This document shows positions 1 through 11,775 of a stretch of DNA of 64,000 nt, in pieces. The notes under the pieces are model-generated. The model was not told the origin of the DNA, did no database searches, and saw only the letters and a list, made by a program, of their open reading frames with translations. The number at the start of each line of letters is the position of its first letter. Positions within the stretch are counted from its first letter, which is position 1. Made by a program: the position numbers and the translations under genes. Source of the DNA: Mesocentrotus franciscanus (Eukaryota > Echinodermata > Echinoidea > Camarodonta > Strongylocentrotidae); assembly GCA_037976565.1 (NCBI GenBank), contig CP137669.1:40574912-40638911 (forward strand). The letters run 5' to 3'.

Positions 1-1069
1 GCAAGAGACGGAATAGAGAAGAGCAAGAAGAAAAGTTACACTCAAGTCACGGACATCCAAGTTTCTAGAGACGGTTCGATGTTGGTCACTACGGGGCATG
101 TCAAAACATTTGTAAGAGAGCTCACAGAACACGATCGAAAAATACTTTCTAGAAATCAGTTCAAGGGAAATTGTCAATATCTTATTGTATATCCCATAGA
201 ATCATGTTCGGATTACGTTACATGTCATTGTACTGTTCGCACATTTCCAAAAGTGATACATGAAGCCATTGACTTTGCCTTGAGTTTATTTTGCGAAAGT
301 CTTAGCGATCGTGTTAAAGGTAGTAGTCTTGCATCCCTTCGAATACATGTTGGATTGATTTCAGAGTATGGGCACGTATAGCAGGCTAGCCCCCTGCTGG
401 AAATAGAAACAGAGAGACTGGGGACCCTGAAAGGGGGAAAAGGGGGTGCATATCGGTATTGTACAGATATGCTTTATAATGATATAATGCACATCGTATT
501 ACACCATGTAAACAGTAACCCATCAATTATCACGAATTCACCAACACCATTCTATGTTGTGATTTGATAGGATGTACATTTTTTAGTTATGGAAGCTATA
601 CATAGTTTGCTGTGTAGCGGCTGCCAAATAAATGAAATAAAATGTACATAGAGCATTTTGTATCGGGTCTAGACACACAAAAATGTACAAGGAATTGTTT
701 TTTTGTCATATGTAAGCATTTTAAGCATCGCTTTCACGGCTCAAGTCGTGAAGAAGGAAAGTGGACTAGAATTCTTTTACCAATTTCTTTGTAAGCCTCG
801 TGAGTTGAATTGTATTTTGTATAGAACTAAAACTACTATACAAATTAGAATATATTGTCTGTTGTTTAATGTTGTTTTTATGTTTATTGCAGGACCATGG
901 TTACATTGAGTGGTGGAAGGCAGAGGAAGGAAATCTAGTGTTGTTACAGAGATTTCGACTCAGCAGCCGCGCAAAGCGAATCATCTGCAATCCTCAGTTC
1001 TCTTCATTTGTCGCTGTAGACGAACTTGGACACATATTCGTTTTGGAGAAAATTAAAACAAAGCATTGA
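1..1069 (+). CDS. APAF1: APAF1 homologue, C-terminal WD40 exons (5' part outside window)
   Basis: Two exons are visible. The first runs from the window edge to 111 and ends at a TTT|GTAAGA donor in phase 0. The second runs from 893 after TTTATTGCAG to a stop at 1067-1069. The encoded tail has a WD40 blade (VTDIQVSRDGSMLVTTG, then GYIEWWKAEEG) and ends in FVAVDELGHIFVLE. This matches the closing blade of vertebrate Apaf-1, which reads VTDLCFSPDGKMLISAG, GYIKWWNV and TYVTVDNLGILYILQ. Apaf-1 is the cytosolic NB-ARC/WD40 scaffold that binds cytochrome c through its WD40 propellers and assembles the caspase-9-activating apoptosome. Only the last part of the second propeller is here, so CARD and NB-ARC cannot be assessed. 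The chosen donor adds about six residues between the two matched strands compared with human; an earlier weak GT at 100 would shorten this. Another NB-ARC/WD40 paralogue is possible. Confidence 0.8.
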
Positions 1070-4000
1070 GAAGAAATTCGATCAGGACAAAAAGGAAGTA
1101 ACGGGGAAAAACATGGAGAAGAAGTAAAAAGATGTTAGACATATGTCTTCAAACAAGGCAATGTATCTACAATTTTATCCGGGAGGATGCGCAAGTCTTT
1201 GTAGTCTGCTCAGTATTTTTTTAGCGTCTGTAACATCGTGCCTGGCTGTAGTGTTTTCCAGGGAGTGGAGGATATGAACAAGCCTGAATCCGATGACCGG
1301 GATGTGTTAAGCGCTATATAGCTCCAGAATATTATTATCATTATCCAGTTTCTCAATCTGTGTTGTTGGATGTAAATCTTTTCAATACTCCATTATGCTA
1401 CGAACCCTATAGGATCCCGGCGGGATATACGCCCGAACGAATAGAGTGAACACGTAATTATGTCATTATTGTACCTGTATACACAATGCAATTGATCATA
1501 CATGTGTCTGTAAATTTATTCCTCAGTATGTGCTGCTTGTATCCATACACTTAGTGAAAATATTCATATCAATAGCCAAATCAGTCGCATGGCTTCAATT
1601 ATTTCATAATGTTAGTATTCGGTCCATAATCTTCACCCGGAATCTTCACTTTATCTGACTATATTTGTTGGAAAGTATTCATGTTAAACATGAATATATT
1701 CTTAACAGTGATTCATCTAACTGATTTGGGTTTTTCAATTTCTGAATCTACGGGCATTACAATTATTTACTGTTTATAAAGTTTTCTTTCACTTATTTAT
1801 TCGAAGCTTTTGGACGATCTGTTTGAACATAAATATTGCTATGTGTGATTGTTTACTGAATACCATTTAGAATTGAAGTGAATCGAAGTTTCGAAATGTT
1901 CATAATCCTGTCAATATTTTCAGTTGCTTTTTAAAAGCAATACAATTTCTACAATTGCATAACGTATTAATGAAATGACCATTTAAAGCCAAATTATACA
2001 TCAAGAAAATTCTAATAATCAGAATTGCGCTATGTAAATATAAATTGAATCAAACACTTTTGAGTTAATAAGGTCAGAGTATAAAATATGCTTTTGGTGG
2101 CAGCAAAGCTTGGGTTAAAAGCATTTTGGGGTTTTCAAGGAGTATTACAACCCCTGCCCTATGAACAATTTTGTCAGTTTATATTTTCGTAATGTAGAGC
2201 TATTGATCTTTCTTGTGACAGCATTTGACCGGGCTTCCCGATGTGCGTGTGGTGTGTGTGTGCGTGCGTTACGGGTCTGTAAAAATGTCCCAAGGTCCGG
2301 GGCGGAGAACAAGGTCGGAGTTTTGGGAACAGATACAAGCAACAACTAGCTATAATCCTCTTTTGTGATACAGTGTATTTCTTTTGATTCTTGAGCTCTT
2401 TATATGACTAGTAAGTACATGTATACGAAGGATTGTAACACGTGTGGGTGTGTGGGTGTTTTGTACTCTCCCGTCATATACAACAATATACTATCCTACT
2501 ACATTATATTGATATCAAGATTGAATGGTATTCATCTGGAATGGAGTGTTGGCGTGACCAGCTGTCTCTCGAATTCTGACGGGAAATTCATTAATCTGTT
2601 ATTGTATTTATTCATTAATTTCGGCATTCCCATAAATACAGAAAGGTTGGCCTATGTACAGAGGCCCACCTCGCTCTGCATCGTGATGGACTACCTATGA
2701 TTGAACATTTTTTCCATCTCCGAATAATTGTTATCAGCGTGTTGGCTTTTTGTTTAAACTTGTAAGTTGTAGCATGCCATTTTACAATACAATGCTCGTA
2801 TTGTATCTTTTCACATTGAAGGGCTAATTTTCTAGCAATGCATATTCTCTTTTTCATCTTTAAAGCGAGGAAGACCCGTCCTTTATTTAGACGTTTATTT
2901 GCAGCTTGTTTTCTATTGCAACTGTCAATATTTTATAATATTTAAAAATTCATCAATTTCTAACTTCTTAAGGTTTGAACGCTTTCTTGCTGTTCTTAAG
3001 GCTTGATTGTCTTTTACAACTAAAAATCATTGTTGTGTATACTTTCCATAATTATCCTCAAATACAAACATTTTTGTTAGAAATAATTAATGAATTACTC
3101 AGATGTCTACTTTCCAAAATGGTTGAGAGAATTTACTGTAAGAGGGTGTCGCACAGTGACGCGTTCAAACAAAAACCATAAATATCTTTGTGGTTTGAGA
3201 ATTTTTTCAGGTTTTTTTGCATGTTAAAGGGTTAGTACAGTAGAAGGAATATAATAAGTAACATTTCATACAAAAATTACGCATTTTTATCATCAACCTA
3301 CTACAATGTTACCGAGTCACTTTAAGTCTTGATAGCCTTTATGTTACTAGTATTGATTTTCTGTTTGTTGTTATATTAATATCTTAGAGTAATCCAAGAT
3401 TTAAGAAAACCTGAGCAGCAGCGACGTCATTTTGATTGGCCCATTTAAGATTCTTCGTACAGTGCGACCAGCTGGTGCTGGTATCTGTTGATACCTGAAG
3501 GGGCTAAATATAATAAGTATGTACAGACAGAGCCCCACCCGCTTTGTACCGTGATGGACGACTTGCCATTAAACGATTATTCCATTTCGAATGTTTAAAG
3601 TAAGCAAGGCTTGTCCACAAAAATGATTTCATTTCGAAAGCTTTCATTACTTCAGTAACTACTGCATTTTGCTCTTTACTGCGTTATTTTCCGTACAGGA
3701 TGTTTTACTACCAATTAGGAGTTAATCTTTGCCCGGAGTTGCCAGTATTTAAACGACACTGGCAATATCGTTTGATGTGTATTTGATTTACTGCTGTCTG
3801 CTGCGTATCACATTATATAAATATCTATTTGTGTATTGCTAATTGCAGTTTTCCAGATTGAAGCCGCCAATGTCTTTGTAGTTCATTGTCACTTTTTGTA
3901 TTTAAATCGCGGTTTACATGTTGTTATCAAATTGAATAGGCCTACTTGTTGTCATAAACAGTGGTTTTTATTTTCATTCTGCATAGTAGACTTTCTAACA

Positions 4001-4840
4001 CAATATTCTTACTAAGATATAAAAGATAACTAAACATTTACAATATATTCCCACACACTGTAATTCGAAAAGATGTTTCACATATTTGTTGTTATTAAAA
4101 AAAGGATTTAGAATTCCGTTGTTATGAATTTTTTCGTGTTTTTTAAATATTTTTTCTTCTTCTTCTTTCTGAAAACAACCATTGTTTCAGGAAACAAATT
4201 ATAAAAAGATAGCAAAACAAATACAATCACCTTGAATGATGGGGAAGGGGTTTATGGGCCATTGCCCCCAACAAAAGTGATATTTAAAAACAAATTGTAA
4301 CGCCCTATTGTGTATTCAGCAGTCATTGTTATATTCCAAAAGGTAGCAGAAATGCAACAACATTTTTTCTCATATTTTGTTTTTGCTTATTGAGGGAATA
4401 ATGTAGGGGGAAAAAAGCACCAAAAATATGATAACCCTTTTTTCGGATTTGTGCCCCTCCATTTATATTTCTATTTGTATTATATTTTATGATGCTGTTT
4501 AAAACAAAACAAAAGAGGAGGAGAAGAATTTTGTCATAAATTAATCAGAAATTTGAATATAACAAGTTTCCCACCATTCCTTTTGACAAAGAACTAGCTC
4601 TCGCATGCCTCCGTCCAGTGTTCACGACTTTCCAGTGGTCGAGTCCCCAACGAAGTCCATTGCCAGGCTAACGCACCCTGGGCTTGTCTCGAGACAACCC
4701 ATGCTTGGGAAGCAATCGTTTCTACCCATAATGTCCAGGATGGTGGCTTCCCCAAGGCTTTGCTGTGTCTGTCAAGTTTTACAAATCAATACTTGTTATA
4801 GTTTTAATGCCAAGTAATGTCATCTATGTCTTCATACGTT
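1070..4840. other. Intergenic region downstream of APAF1
   Basis: No gene is supported. The first few hundred bases are probably APAF1 3' UTR. Bases 1150-1340 look like an old SINE or LINE tail ending in an AT-triplet run near 1330. A diverged pair of roughly 75 bp segments lies at about 2640-2715 and 3510-3590, sharing the words ATGTACAGA and CGTGATGGAC. The remainder is AT-rich with short open frames that have no recognisable product. Confidence 0.5.
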
Positions 4841-5485
4841 CCAGGAACAATTGCAATTCAAATAATTTCAGTATTTGTAATACCATCGCAAAGACTTTCA
4901 AGATATCAACCCAAGGCACTTTGAATAGTATTGTGCGTCATCTATTGAGATGTGCGAATATGACCGAGAACCAATAATTGTAAAAGAACATTTTATTACA
5001 GAGGAGATTCATTGTACAGCAAATTACCAGCTAATACCCGTAGTGCTTGCACGATTCAAAATTTCAAATCCAATCTGACAACTTTTTTCACAGTATCTTA
5101 GAAATGTGCTCAATAATCTTTTTAACTCTCTTTCCTTTTACTTTATTTGTTCAGGGTTCGTGCGGTTCTGTATCCCTTATATTAAATACACTGAATATGA
5201 ATTCTAAATGTAAATTGAATTTATTAGACTCGAAAATATATTATACATGTTCAGTTATATTGTTTATGTTTTATTTAATGAAATGTTTATGTTGAATTTA
5301 CTTTTAATTCTAATTTCGCCATGATTGTATAAAATATCTTATTTTATGTAATAGCTTTTTATCCGGACCCCATGGAAGAACAGGCGTATTTTGTTAATAC
5401 ACCTGAAATGGGCTATCCGCCGTATATCTCATTTATGTATGTATTTGTATGCTGTGATGATTTTATACGGAAATAAAAACAATCA
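4840..5485 (+). mobile_element. Decayed 3' end of a non-LTR retrotransposon (LINE)
   Basis: A broken reading frame around 5010-5095 encodes LYSKLPANTRSA followed by a lysine- and phenylalanine-containing helix. This resembles the LW-SLP-R-A-S--FK--L segment at the extreme C-terminus of CR1/L2/Rex-type reverse transcriptases. It is followed by a 3' UTR-like stretch and an A-rich tail near 5470-5500 containing ATAAAAACAATC. No RT core motif survives. Family assignment is uncertain. Confidence 0.45.
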
Positions 5486-5830
5486 AACAAACACTGACAT
5501 ATTACGCAATCCGAACATGATTCCGGTAGGCAATATAAGTGGGTATTAATTATGTCCACGCGTTGTGGCGTGCACATGTAATCCAGCTAACAATGGAAGT
5601 TACAAACTGATTCAGCCGAGGACGCAGGTTCGAAACTGAGTCACGTCTCTCGGATGGTGACGTTTAAAGGTCGGTCCCCAGACGTAAATAATCATATCTG
5701 ATTGATACACGCCTGTCAAAACCCAATACACATACACACACACACACACACTCGTAAAGTTGATTTCTTGAAATCAACTGAGATCATGTTTATCATCTTT
5801 TATTCTCATTTACAAATCAACTAAAATGAA
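5485..5830. other. Non-coding stretch with CA microsatellite and small perfect palindrome
   Basis: It contains a (CA)n run at about 5730-5752 and a 22-base palindrome at 5758-5779 (AGTTGATTTC, TT, GAAATCAACT). It lies directly before the left GTGC-motif cluster. No coding signal is seen. Confidence 0.5.
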
Positions 5831-6105
5831 GTGCTAAATGACGGGTGCTTGGTACAAATTTGCACCACACGTGCCAAGTGTAGCCCTTGGCGTGCATGCA
5901 GCGTTTGGGAAGCGATGACGAGCAGAAAAATGAGTGCTGGAAACACGTGCTATTCGAGAAATTGCACCCGAGGTGTGACGCTGCCTGTGTTAGCACTTAA
6001 GAAACACCGGTAGTGCTGGCGCTCCATGCGCAGGCGCACCATCGAGATAGCACCATGTTGTGGTGCACCAACTTGTGCTATATCGAGCTCCCGTGGTGTT
6101 AATTA
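5831..6105. repeat. Left subterminal cluster of GTGC/GCAC motifs
   Basis: Within 275 bp the words GTGC or GCAC occur at least fifteen times, often extended as AGTGCTAAA, AACACGTGCTA, TTAGCACTTAAG, TAGTGCTGG, ATAGCACCA and TTGTGCTATA, in both orientations. Such density is far above the AT-rich surroundings. The same words dominate 32040-32397. The natural reading is transposase-binding subterminal repeats of the flanked element. Confidence 0.55.
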
Positions 6106-6215
6106 AACCGGCGTGGCCGCGCCGGCCGGCCGCGTGCGCGTGCAAGATCATTGAGATGAGCCAGTCCAGCTAACGCGGCACACACGTAGACTTACGTGAA
6201 ATCTGCCTAATTTGG
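6105..6215 (+). promoter_or_regulatory. GC-rich promoter-like patch with candidate first-exon donor
   Basis: Bases 6109-6150 are CpG-dense (CCGGCGTGGCCGC and GGCCGGCCGCGTGCGCG) in otherwise AT-rich DNA, just inside the left motif cluster. A good splice donor, TTG|GTAAGT, begins at 6214. This would fit a promoter and non-coding first exon for the transposase at 9017, with an acceptor such as TTCATTTCAG near 8793. This is inferred from composition and splice consensus only. Confidence 0.3.
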
Positions 6216-9016
6216 TAAGTTAAGAACCGACAAAAATGAAAGTATTAGTATTTTTAACCTTTGATCTAGACATTTATTGCTTGTTCGTGTAACTAAGTTG
6301 AAACGGTACACTTAGGCCTACAGTTAGAATTTTCCGCTCGGTAGGCAAAGCCTCTTCACTGACTAACCGTCCAGTTGTCGTTAGTGTAGCGGAGAGCTTT
6401 CGGGTTAGTGAGCGATCAGACCAGGGTGAGGGTCACTGTGTTCTGACAAAGCATTTTTTTATATTCATTATTTTACAGATGGATCTTATTTGGTAGACTA
6501 ACTTGTTAGATTGTTTAACTTATTAAGAAGATAATAGAGATAAATGACAGCTTTGTAAAGGATGGAGGGGGGGGGGTGTTGTGTGTCCGGATGCCTTGCA
6601 ATTATTATGATTAGGCCTATGATTTTATGAAGTCTAATTTTACAATTAACCCTAGGCCAGGGTCTAACTTAGTTACATACATGACCATGACCATGACCAT
6701 GACCATGACCATGCATGATGACAAAAGTTGGGTTAGATCCACTCAAGGAGCCATTGCCATTGGTGAGCTGTGTAAATTTATGTGTGATACTGATCATACT
6801 GCCATCTATTGTTGAATGTACTAGGACTAGGTCTACTACTAGGCCTACTACTAGATCTAGACCTAGGCCCCCTAAAGCCTAAAAGGGCCCTAGACTATGT
6901 AGAAATCACTTTAAGTTTAAATAAGCAACAAAATCTCAGAAAATATTTGCTTTTGACACTTAGGATGGTAAGATATTCTATTTTCATTCCATCTCTGCAA
7001 CTGGATGTAAATTATCTTGATTGGTTAATTTAGACAAATACTTTTCTATTCACTGCTCTTTTTGCTCTATTTGCTCTATAAAAGACGGCATTTCGAGTGT
7101 AAAGACCTGTTACACTCACAGTCACAGTGCAAGGTTTATCTGACGATTTAATATCAGGGAATAATATTACTTCTTAAATTTGATTAGCAATTTTGGTCGA
7201 TGGGAAAAATACTTCAAACAAAGTTATGTAGGGCCTACAGTCCTTTCGTTAGCATAATGAATTGATAAATTCTGTGTACTCGGGTGCCTGCCCAAAAATT
7301 AGCAATGGTACCCGGACACAGAAATACCATAAATCAACAGCCCTGATTGCAACCTACAGTATACCGGTAGTTGGCAACAACCTATCACCTGCATTTTCAA
7401 TTTTTTGCTTTGGTAGCGCAAAGGTGATTGGCTGAGACTAAGGGAGTTGCATTTATTAAGTTGCAACAATGTAGCCCTTTTATAATATGGCTCCCAGGCG
7501 TACATGTACATGCAGTCCAATGTATCATTAGAGTTCAGTCATCCTTTATTTACATGTATCAGGTGCGACCTTGGTGCCTTACATTGCGAGAAGTAAAGTT
7601 GGACCTACATGTACCATAATTTGGCTTGATTCAGCAATTAGATGTAATAGACTCTAAAATAATAATAATAATAATAGTATTATTATTATTATTATAATTA
7701 TTATTATTTTGCAACAATTGAAATGTTGAATTGAGCTCAATCCTGCCTGATGAAAATTGTTTACATTTGTTTACAATAGATTACCAAACATTGCTATTGG
7801 ATTACATGTACACATCTATGGTAGATGTGTACTCATCTACTTCCACAACAGTAGTGTTGGATTTATATAGTATGATCAAATGCCCTAATGCTAAGCTCCG
7901 AACTTTGCTCACATTCAAAATTCATACCTGTGTGGATGGGTGGCAATCCGGGGCCTTTGAATTTCGAATTTCGTACAGCAGCCAATGGGAGAGGGTCGTC
8001 TCGTCCCCTCCCCCCTAAAGTGACAAAAAATCTCAAGAAATCGCCGTGCATGCTTGTGTGCACTGAGATATACATGTAGCTTTTATATGCATGTCATTTG
8101 ATGTTCACTTGTTTGCCATCACCACAGTTGCACAATGATAATATAGCACTAAATGTTGAAAGCATTGAGTATGTACTTGAATTTGCGATATGCTTTTATT
8201 GTAAATCACTGTTTACAGCTGGTAGTTATCATTGGTACATATATTATCAATGGCCATCTAGGGTAAATAAACGATATGTTGTGCAACATCATGGATGACT
8301 GGGTCAGATCTTTGCCTAGAATACATACATTTCCTTGAGTGTTGATTTAAAATGTCTAGGTATCATTATTTGCCCATTATTTTTTAGGGAGGGAAATTTG
8401 TTCTGAGAAACTTGTGTTACAGCATATTTTTGTCCAGAACTCAAGGTTTGTAGAAATGCACCTCACCTATAATTACATGTATCTGTAATGTGAGCACATG
8501 TATAATGGCATTAAATCTATCTGCAAAGATTTCTCTGGTCCCACTGAATTAATATAGTCTAAAAGAATGTTTGCATTTTGATCAAGAGTTGTCATGTGAA
8601 CATGCCATGTTGCCTTTAACATGAGATCACACAGTGTACCATCGAAGTGAATGTGATTTTTATAGGTCTGACCAAAACTTAGAAGATAGTGAGAGTTAAA
8701 CCAAAGTATAGACCTATTTCATACTACAGGTAGGCTTTTCCACGCATGTAGAATTGCCCTATCAAAACATGAGTTATTATTACTTCATTTCAGGAGTTAA
8801 ATGTAAGTCCAGCGATTCAGAGTTTCAGACTTGACTAAACATGCCATTCTTTTTTGCACTATTTCTTTTCACGCACACGCAGACCAGGTTACAAAAGTGT
8901 GGACTGAGTAGTATCTGAAGAGAAAATACAGTTCAGGTGAGTTCCAAAAAACAATTGTTACACTGCCACTGAGCACTGCACTATACACATATATGGAAAC
9001 TGACAAGAATTAAAGC
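6216..9016. other. Non-coding region upstream of transposase, with simple repeats
   Basis: Probably an intron or 5' leader of the transposase transcript. It contains a CATGAC hexamer run (about 6679-6713), a palindromic CTAGG/CTACTA-rich patch (about 6820-6880), and an (AAT)n-(ATT)n inverted microsatellite (about 7658-7710). A possible untranslated exon lies at about 8794-8936, between TTCATTTCAG and TTCAG|GTGAGT. No protein-coding gene is supported. Confidence 0.4.
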
Positions 9017-11509
9017 ATGGGGTACATATGCTTCAAATGTCATGTCACAATACCAGGGCCTGTGTCAAATCTAATAAGACATTTACATTCAGCTCATGCC
9101 TTGTATGACATGATTAACCTTCACTTAGTCTGTAGTCAAAGAGGATGTCCATCATCATTTACAAATTTCAATTCATTTAGGAAACACATAGCCAATTTGC
9201 ATCCCTTGAATGATACTGATGATGATGTGGAAAATGTACCCAATATCAATGTTGGGTATAACAATACAGAAGGGAATGAGGATGCTTCTGTAGATGATGT
9301 TTTATTTGAAGATGAGGAAAACATTGAGGAAAATGTGGACAATGACACTTCCAAACATGCAGCAAGATTTATTGCCTCGCTTCTTTCGAATACTAATATG
9401 ACCTATGCAACAACACAAAGAATCATATCTGCCACTTCATCACTAAACCAGGAAATTATTAGCAATTTGAAGAGTAGAATTGCTGGTACTCTAGGTAGAA
9501 TAGGAATTGAAGAAGATAGTGAAGAATATGACAGTGTCATATCTGAATTTGATAGAGAGACATCCCTCTTTGAAGGGCTTAATACTAGACATAAGCAAGA
9601 AAAATTTATTCATGCTCATTTCGACATTGTTCAGCCTAAATCTGTATTTCTTGGATTCCGCAATGACGTTCACATTGATCGAAATAATGGGCAATTAAAA
9701 CAAGTGCTTGTCCGAGAAACGTTCCAATATGTTTCAGTTCTTTCAACCCTGGGGATGATTCTTGGAAATGAGAATGCAAGTGAAGAAATCGAAGCAACAC
9801 ACAACAGTAATGATGAAACACTGCGGGACTATTGTGATGGTGATCATTGCAAAGCACACTATCTTTTTTCCACCAATAGGCAGGCCATTCAAATATGCCT
9901 GTACTTTGATGAATTTGAGGTGGTAAACCCCTTGGGCTCAAAGAGAGGGATTCATAAAATTGCAGCATTTTACTACACACTGAAAAATCTGCCTCCCTGG
10001 AGAAACTCATCATTAGATAATGTTCACTTACTTGCATTTTGTAATTGTCTGGACTTGAAGAAATATGGTTTTGATGCTGTGCTAACACCCTTCATTGCTG
10101 AACTAAAGAAGTTAGAGGCAGCAGAGGGAGCACAGATTTCCCTTCCGGACAAAACTGTCAAAACTGTTTATGGGACACTTGCCCAAGTCTGTGGGGATAA
10201 TCTTGGTCTTAATAGTTTGTTCGGATTTGTGGAAAGTTTTGCTGCAAATAGGCCCTGTAGGATTTGTCTGGGTCACAAGGAGGAGTTTCAGACTAAGTTT
10301 CTGGAAGAAGATTTTGAGCTGAGACGGAGCGAAACTCACAATGCTCATGTAGAGGCATCCCTTCAGGATGTATCAGCATCGTCTCAAACTGGTGTTAAGA
10401 GAGATTCTATCTTGAACTCGTTACGTTATTTCCACATAACTGAAAATACAGTACCAGACATCATGCATGACCTCCTAGAAGGTGTGGTTCCGAAGGAGGT
10501 TAAATTGGTTCTCCATAGGTTTATCTTCATCGACAACTTCTTCACTCTAGGTACATTCAACTTGCACTTGACCAGTCACTCCTATGGCTCTTGTGACCAG
10601 AAGAACAAGCCGTCGTGTATTCTTGAATCCACCCTGAAAAATCAAGACCATGCCCTGAAGCAGCATGCAAGTCAGATGTGGTGTTTACTACGTGTTTTGC
10701 CTCTCCTAATAGGTGCTTTCATCCCAGAGGGCAATGCGCATTGGAGTTTGATTTTGATGTTGAGAAGGATTGTTGATGTCGCTTTCTCAGATACAATCAC
10801 AGAAGGGCTTATTCTGTATCTGAAGCACCTGATAAAAGAGCATCATACATGTTTTTGTCGATTGTTTCCAAGTGTCAAACTGATCCCCAAGCATCATTTT
10901 ATGGTGCACTACCCAATGGCAATGAAGAAAATGGGACCCCTCATTTATCTATGGTCCATGAGGTTTGAAGCCAAACACAATGTCTCAAAAAGGCTAGCGG
11001 GTGTAGTTGGGTGCTTTAAAGATTTCTGTAAGACTGCAGCATCAAGACATCAGTTGAGCCATTGTAGTACATGGTCTCAACATGAGCAAGTTAGTCCAAG
11101 ATTTGCATTTGGGGAATCTGTTGCATGTAATGTTGCTGATGTAGCCAACTTTAACACTCTTCTCCATAAAGTTCCTGGGCTACTTCCAACAGATGATATT
11201 TTCATAGCACAGACAATCACTTATCATGGTACCACCTATGGTCCTAATACAGTTGTTGTGTTGGACACTGAGGGTGATTTACCAGAATTTGGCCAGATAT
11301 CTCACTCTGTAGTTGCTAGAGAGATTTTTTTCCTGACAGGGTGTTTCTTGAGAGCTGAATACTTTGATGAACATCTTCATTGTTTTGTTGTGCATGAAAG
11401 TGACGAACATTTCTTTGTTCGTCCTAGTAGGCTGAGGAATTTTCGTCCCCTGCATTTAAACAGGAATGGGACGAAACTTGTTATTGTACCAAGAAATTAT
11501 GTTATGTAA
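9017..11509 (+). CDS. CACTA/Plavaka-like DDE transposase with N-terminal C2H2 fingers
   Basis: One uninterrupted 830-codon frame. Residues 1-60 carry two C2H2-type fingers (CFKC...H...H and CSQRGC...H...H). An acidic linker (about 70-115) follows, then a long catalytic region. Visible blocks are YFDEFEVVNPLG (about 296-307), CGDNLGLNSLFGFVE (about 392-406), a CRICLGHKEEF knuckle just after it, DIMHDLLEGVVP (about 483-494), and KHHFMVHYP with LWSMRFEAKHN towards the C-terminus. These blocks recur in CACTA/EnSpm-related transposases of fish and cnidarians. By position, D298, about D394 and E488 are a plausible DDE triad, which would cut and join transposon ends in the nucleus. The start ATG is the first in frame and immediately precedes the first finger. 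An intact frame implies a recently active or selected gene. A domesticated host gene is the alternative. Confidence 0.8.
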   Translation: MGYICFKCHVTIPGPVSNLIRHLHSAHALYDMINLHLVCSQRGCPSSFTNFNSFRKHIANLHPLNDTDDDVENVPNINVGYNNTEGNEDASVDDVLFEDEENIEENVDNDTSKHAARFIASLLSNTNMTYATTQRIISATSSLNQEIISNLKSRIAGTLGRIGIEEDSEEYDSVISEFDRETSLFEGLNTRHKQEKFIHAHFDIVQPKSVFLGFRNDVHIDRNNGQLKQVLVRETFQYVSVLSTLGMILGNENASEEIEATHNSNDETLRDYCDGDHCKAHYLFSTNRQAIQICLYFDEFEVVNPLGSKRGIHKIAAFYYTLKNLPPWRNSSLDNVHLLAFCNCLDLKKYGFDAVLTPFIAELKKLEAAEGAQISLPDKTVKTVYGTLAQVCGDNLGLNSLFGFVESFAANRPCRICLGHKEEFQTKFLEEDFELRRSETHNAHVEASLQDVSASSQTGVKRDSILNSLRYFHITENTVPDIMHDLLEGVVPKEVKLVLHRFIFIDNFFTLGTFNLHLTSHSYGSCDQKNKPSCILESTLKNQDHALKQHASQMWCLLRVLPLLIGAFIPEGNAHWSLILMLRRIVDVAFSDTITEGLILYLKHLIKEHHTCFCRLFPSVKLIPKHHFMVHYPMAMKKMGPLIYLWSMRFEAKHNVSKRLAGVVGCFKDFCKTAASRHQLSHCSTWSQHEQVSPRFAFGESVACNVADVANFNTLLHKVPGLLPTDDIFIAQTITYHGTTYGPNTVVVLDTEGDLPEFGQISHSVVAREIFFLTGCFLRAEYFDEHLHCFVVHESDEHFFVRPSRLRNFRPLHLNRNGTKLVIVPRNYVM

Positions 11510-11613
11510 GGGGGAAAAAACACAGTGGACAGCATCACCAACAGTACATTTCGTTCATTCATTCATTCTCATTAAATCAATGTTGTTCTTTTTTTCTAAT
11601 ATGTACATTAGGA

Positions 11614-11763
11614 ATGCCCGGAGTTGAGAATGAGATATTCTTCCTGGAAGTAGAGGGTGCTCTTAACTTTCTTTTACTTTTTATAGAGGCTTATAAACAG
11701 AACTTCATTACAAAAGATGAACTAATAGACATCCTGGTACAGTTTTTACACACGTATATGTAA
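11614..11763 (+). CDS. Possible small ORF (49 aa) between transposase and SAMD3-like gene
   Basis: An ATG just after a pyrimidine tract and ATTAG (a possible splice acceptor) opens a 49-codon frame. It encodes a hydrophobic, helical-looking peptide (FFLEVEGALNFLLLF, then KDELIDILVQFL). It ends 12 bp before the ATG of the next gene. A GTAAGG donor-like site overlaps the transposase stop at 11506, so this could be an alternative terminal exon, but the frames do not join cleanly (splicing there gives a stop after a few codons). It may be chance. Confidence 0.2.
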   Translation: MPGVENEIFFLEVEGALNFLLLFIEAYKQNFITKDELIDILVQFLHTYM

Positions 11764-11775
11764 TCTGGACCAACA

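Noticed and set aside
5758..5779. Perfect 22-base palindrome as the left terminus of the giant transposon.
   Set aside because: No matching sequence is seen near the right motif cluster at 32.4 kb.
9636..10088. A 150-codon minus-strand frame.
   Set aside because: Antisense shadow of the transposase coding sequence.
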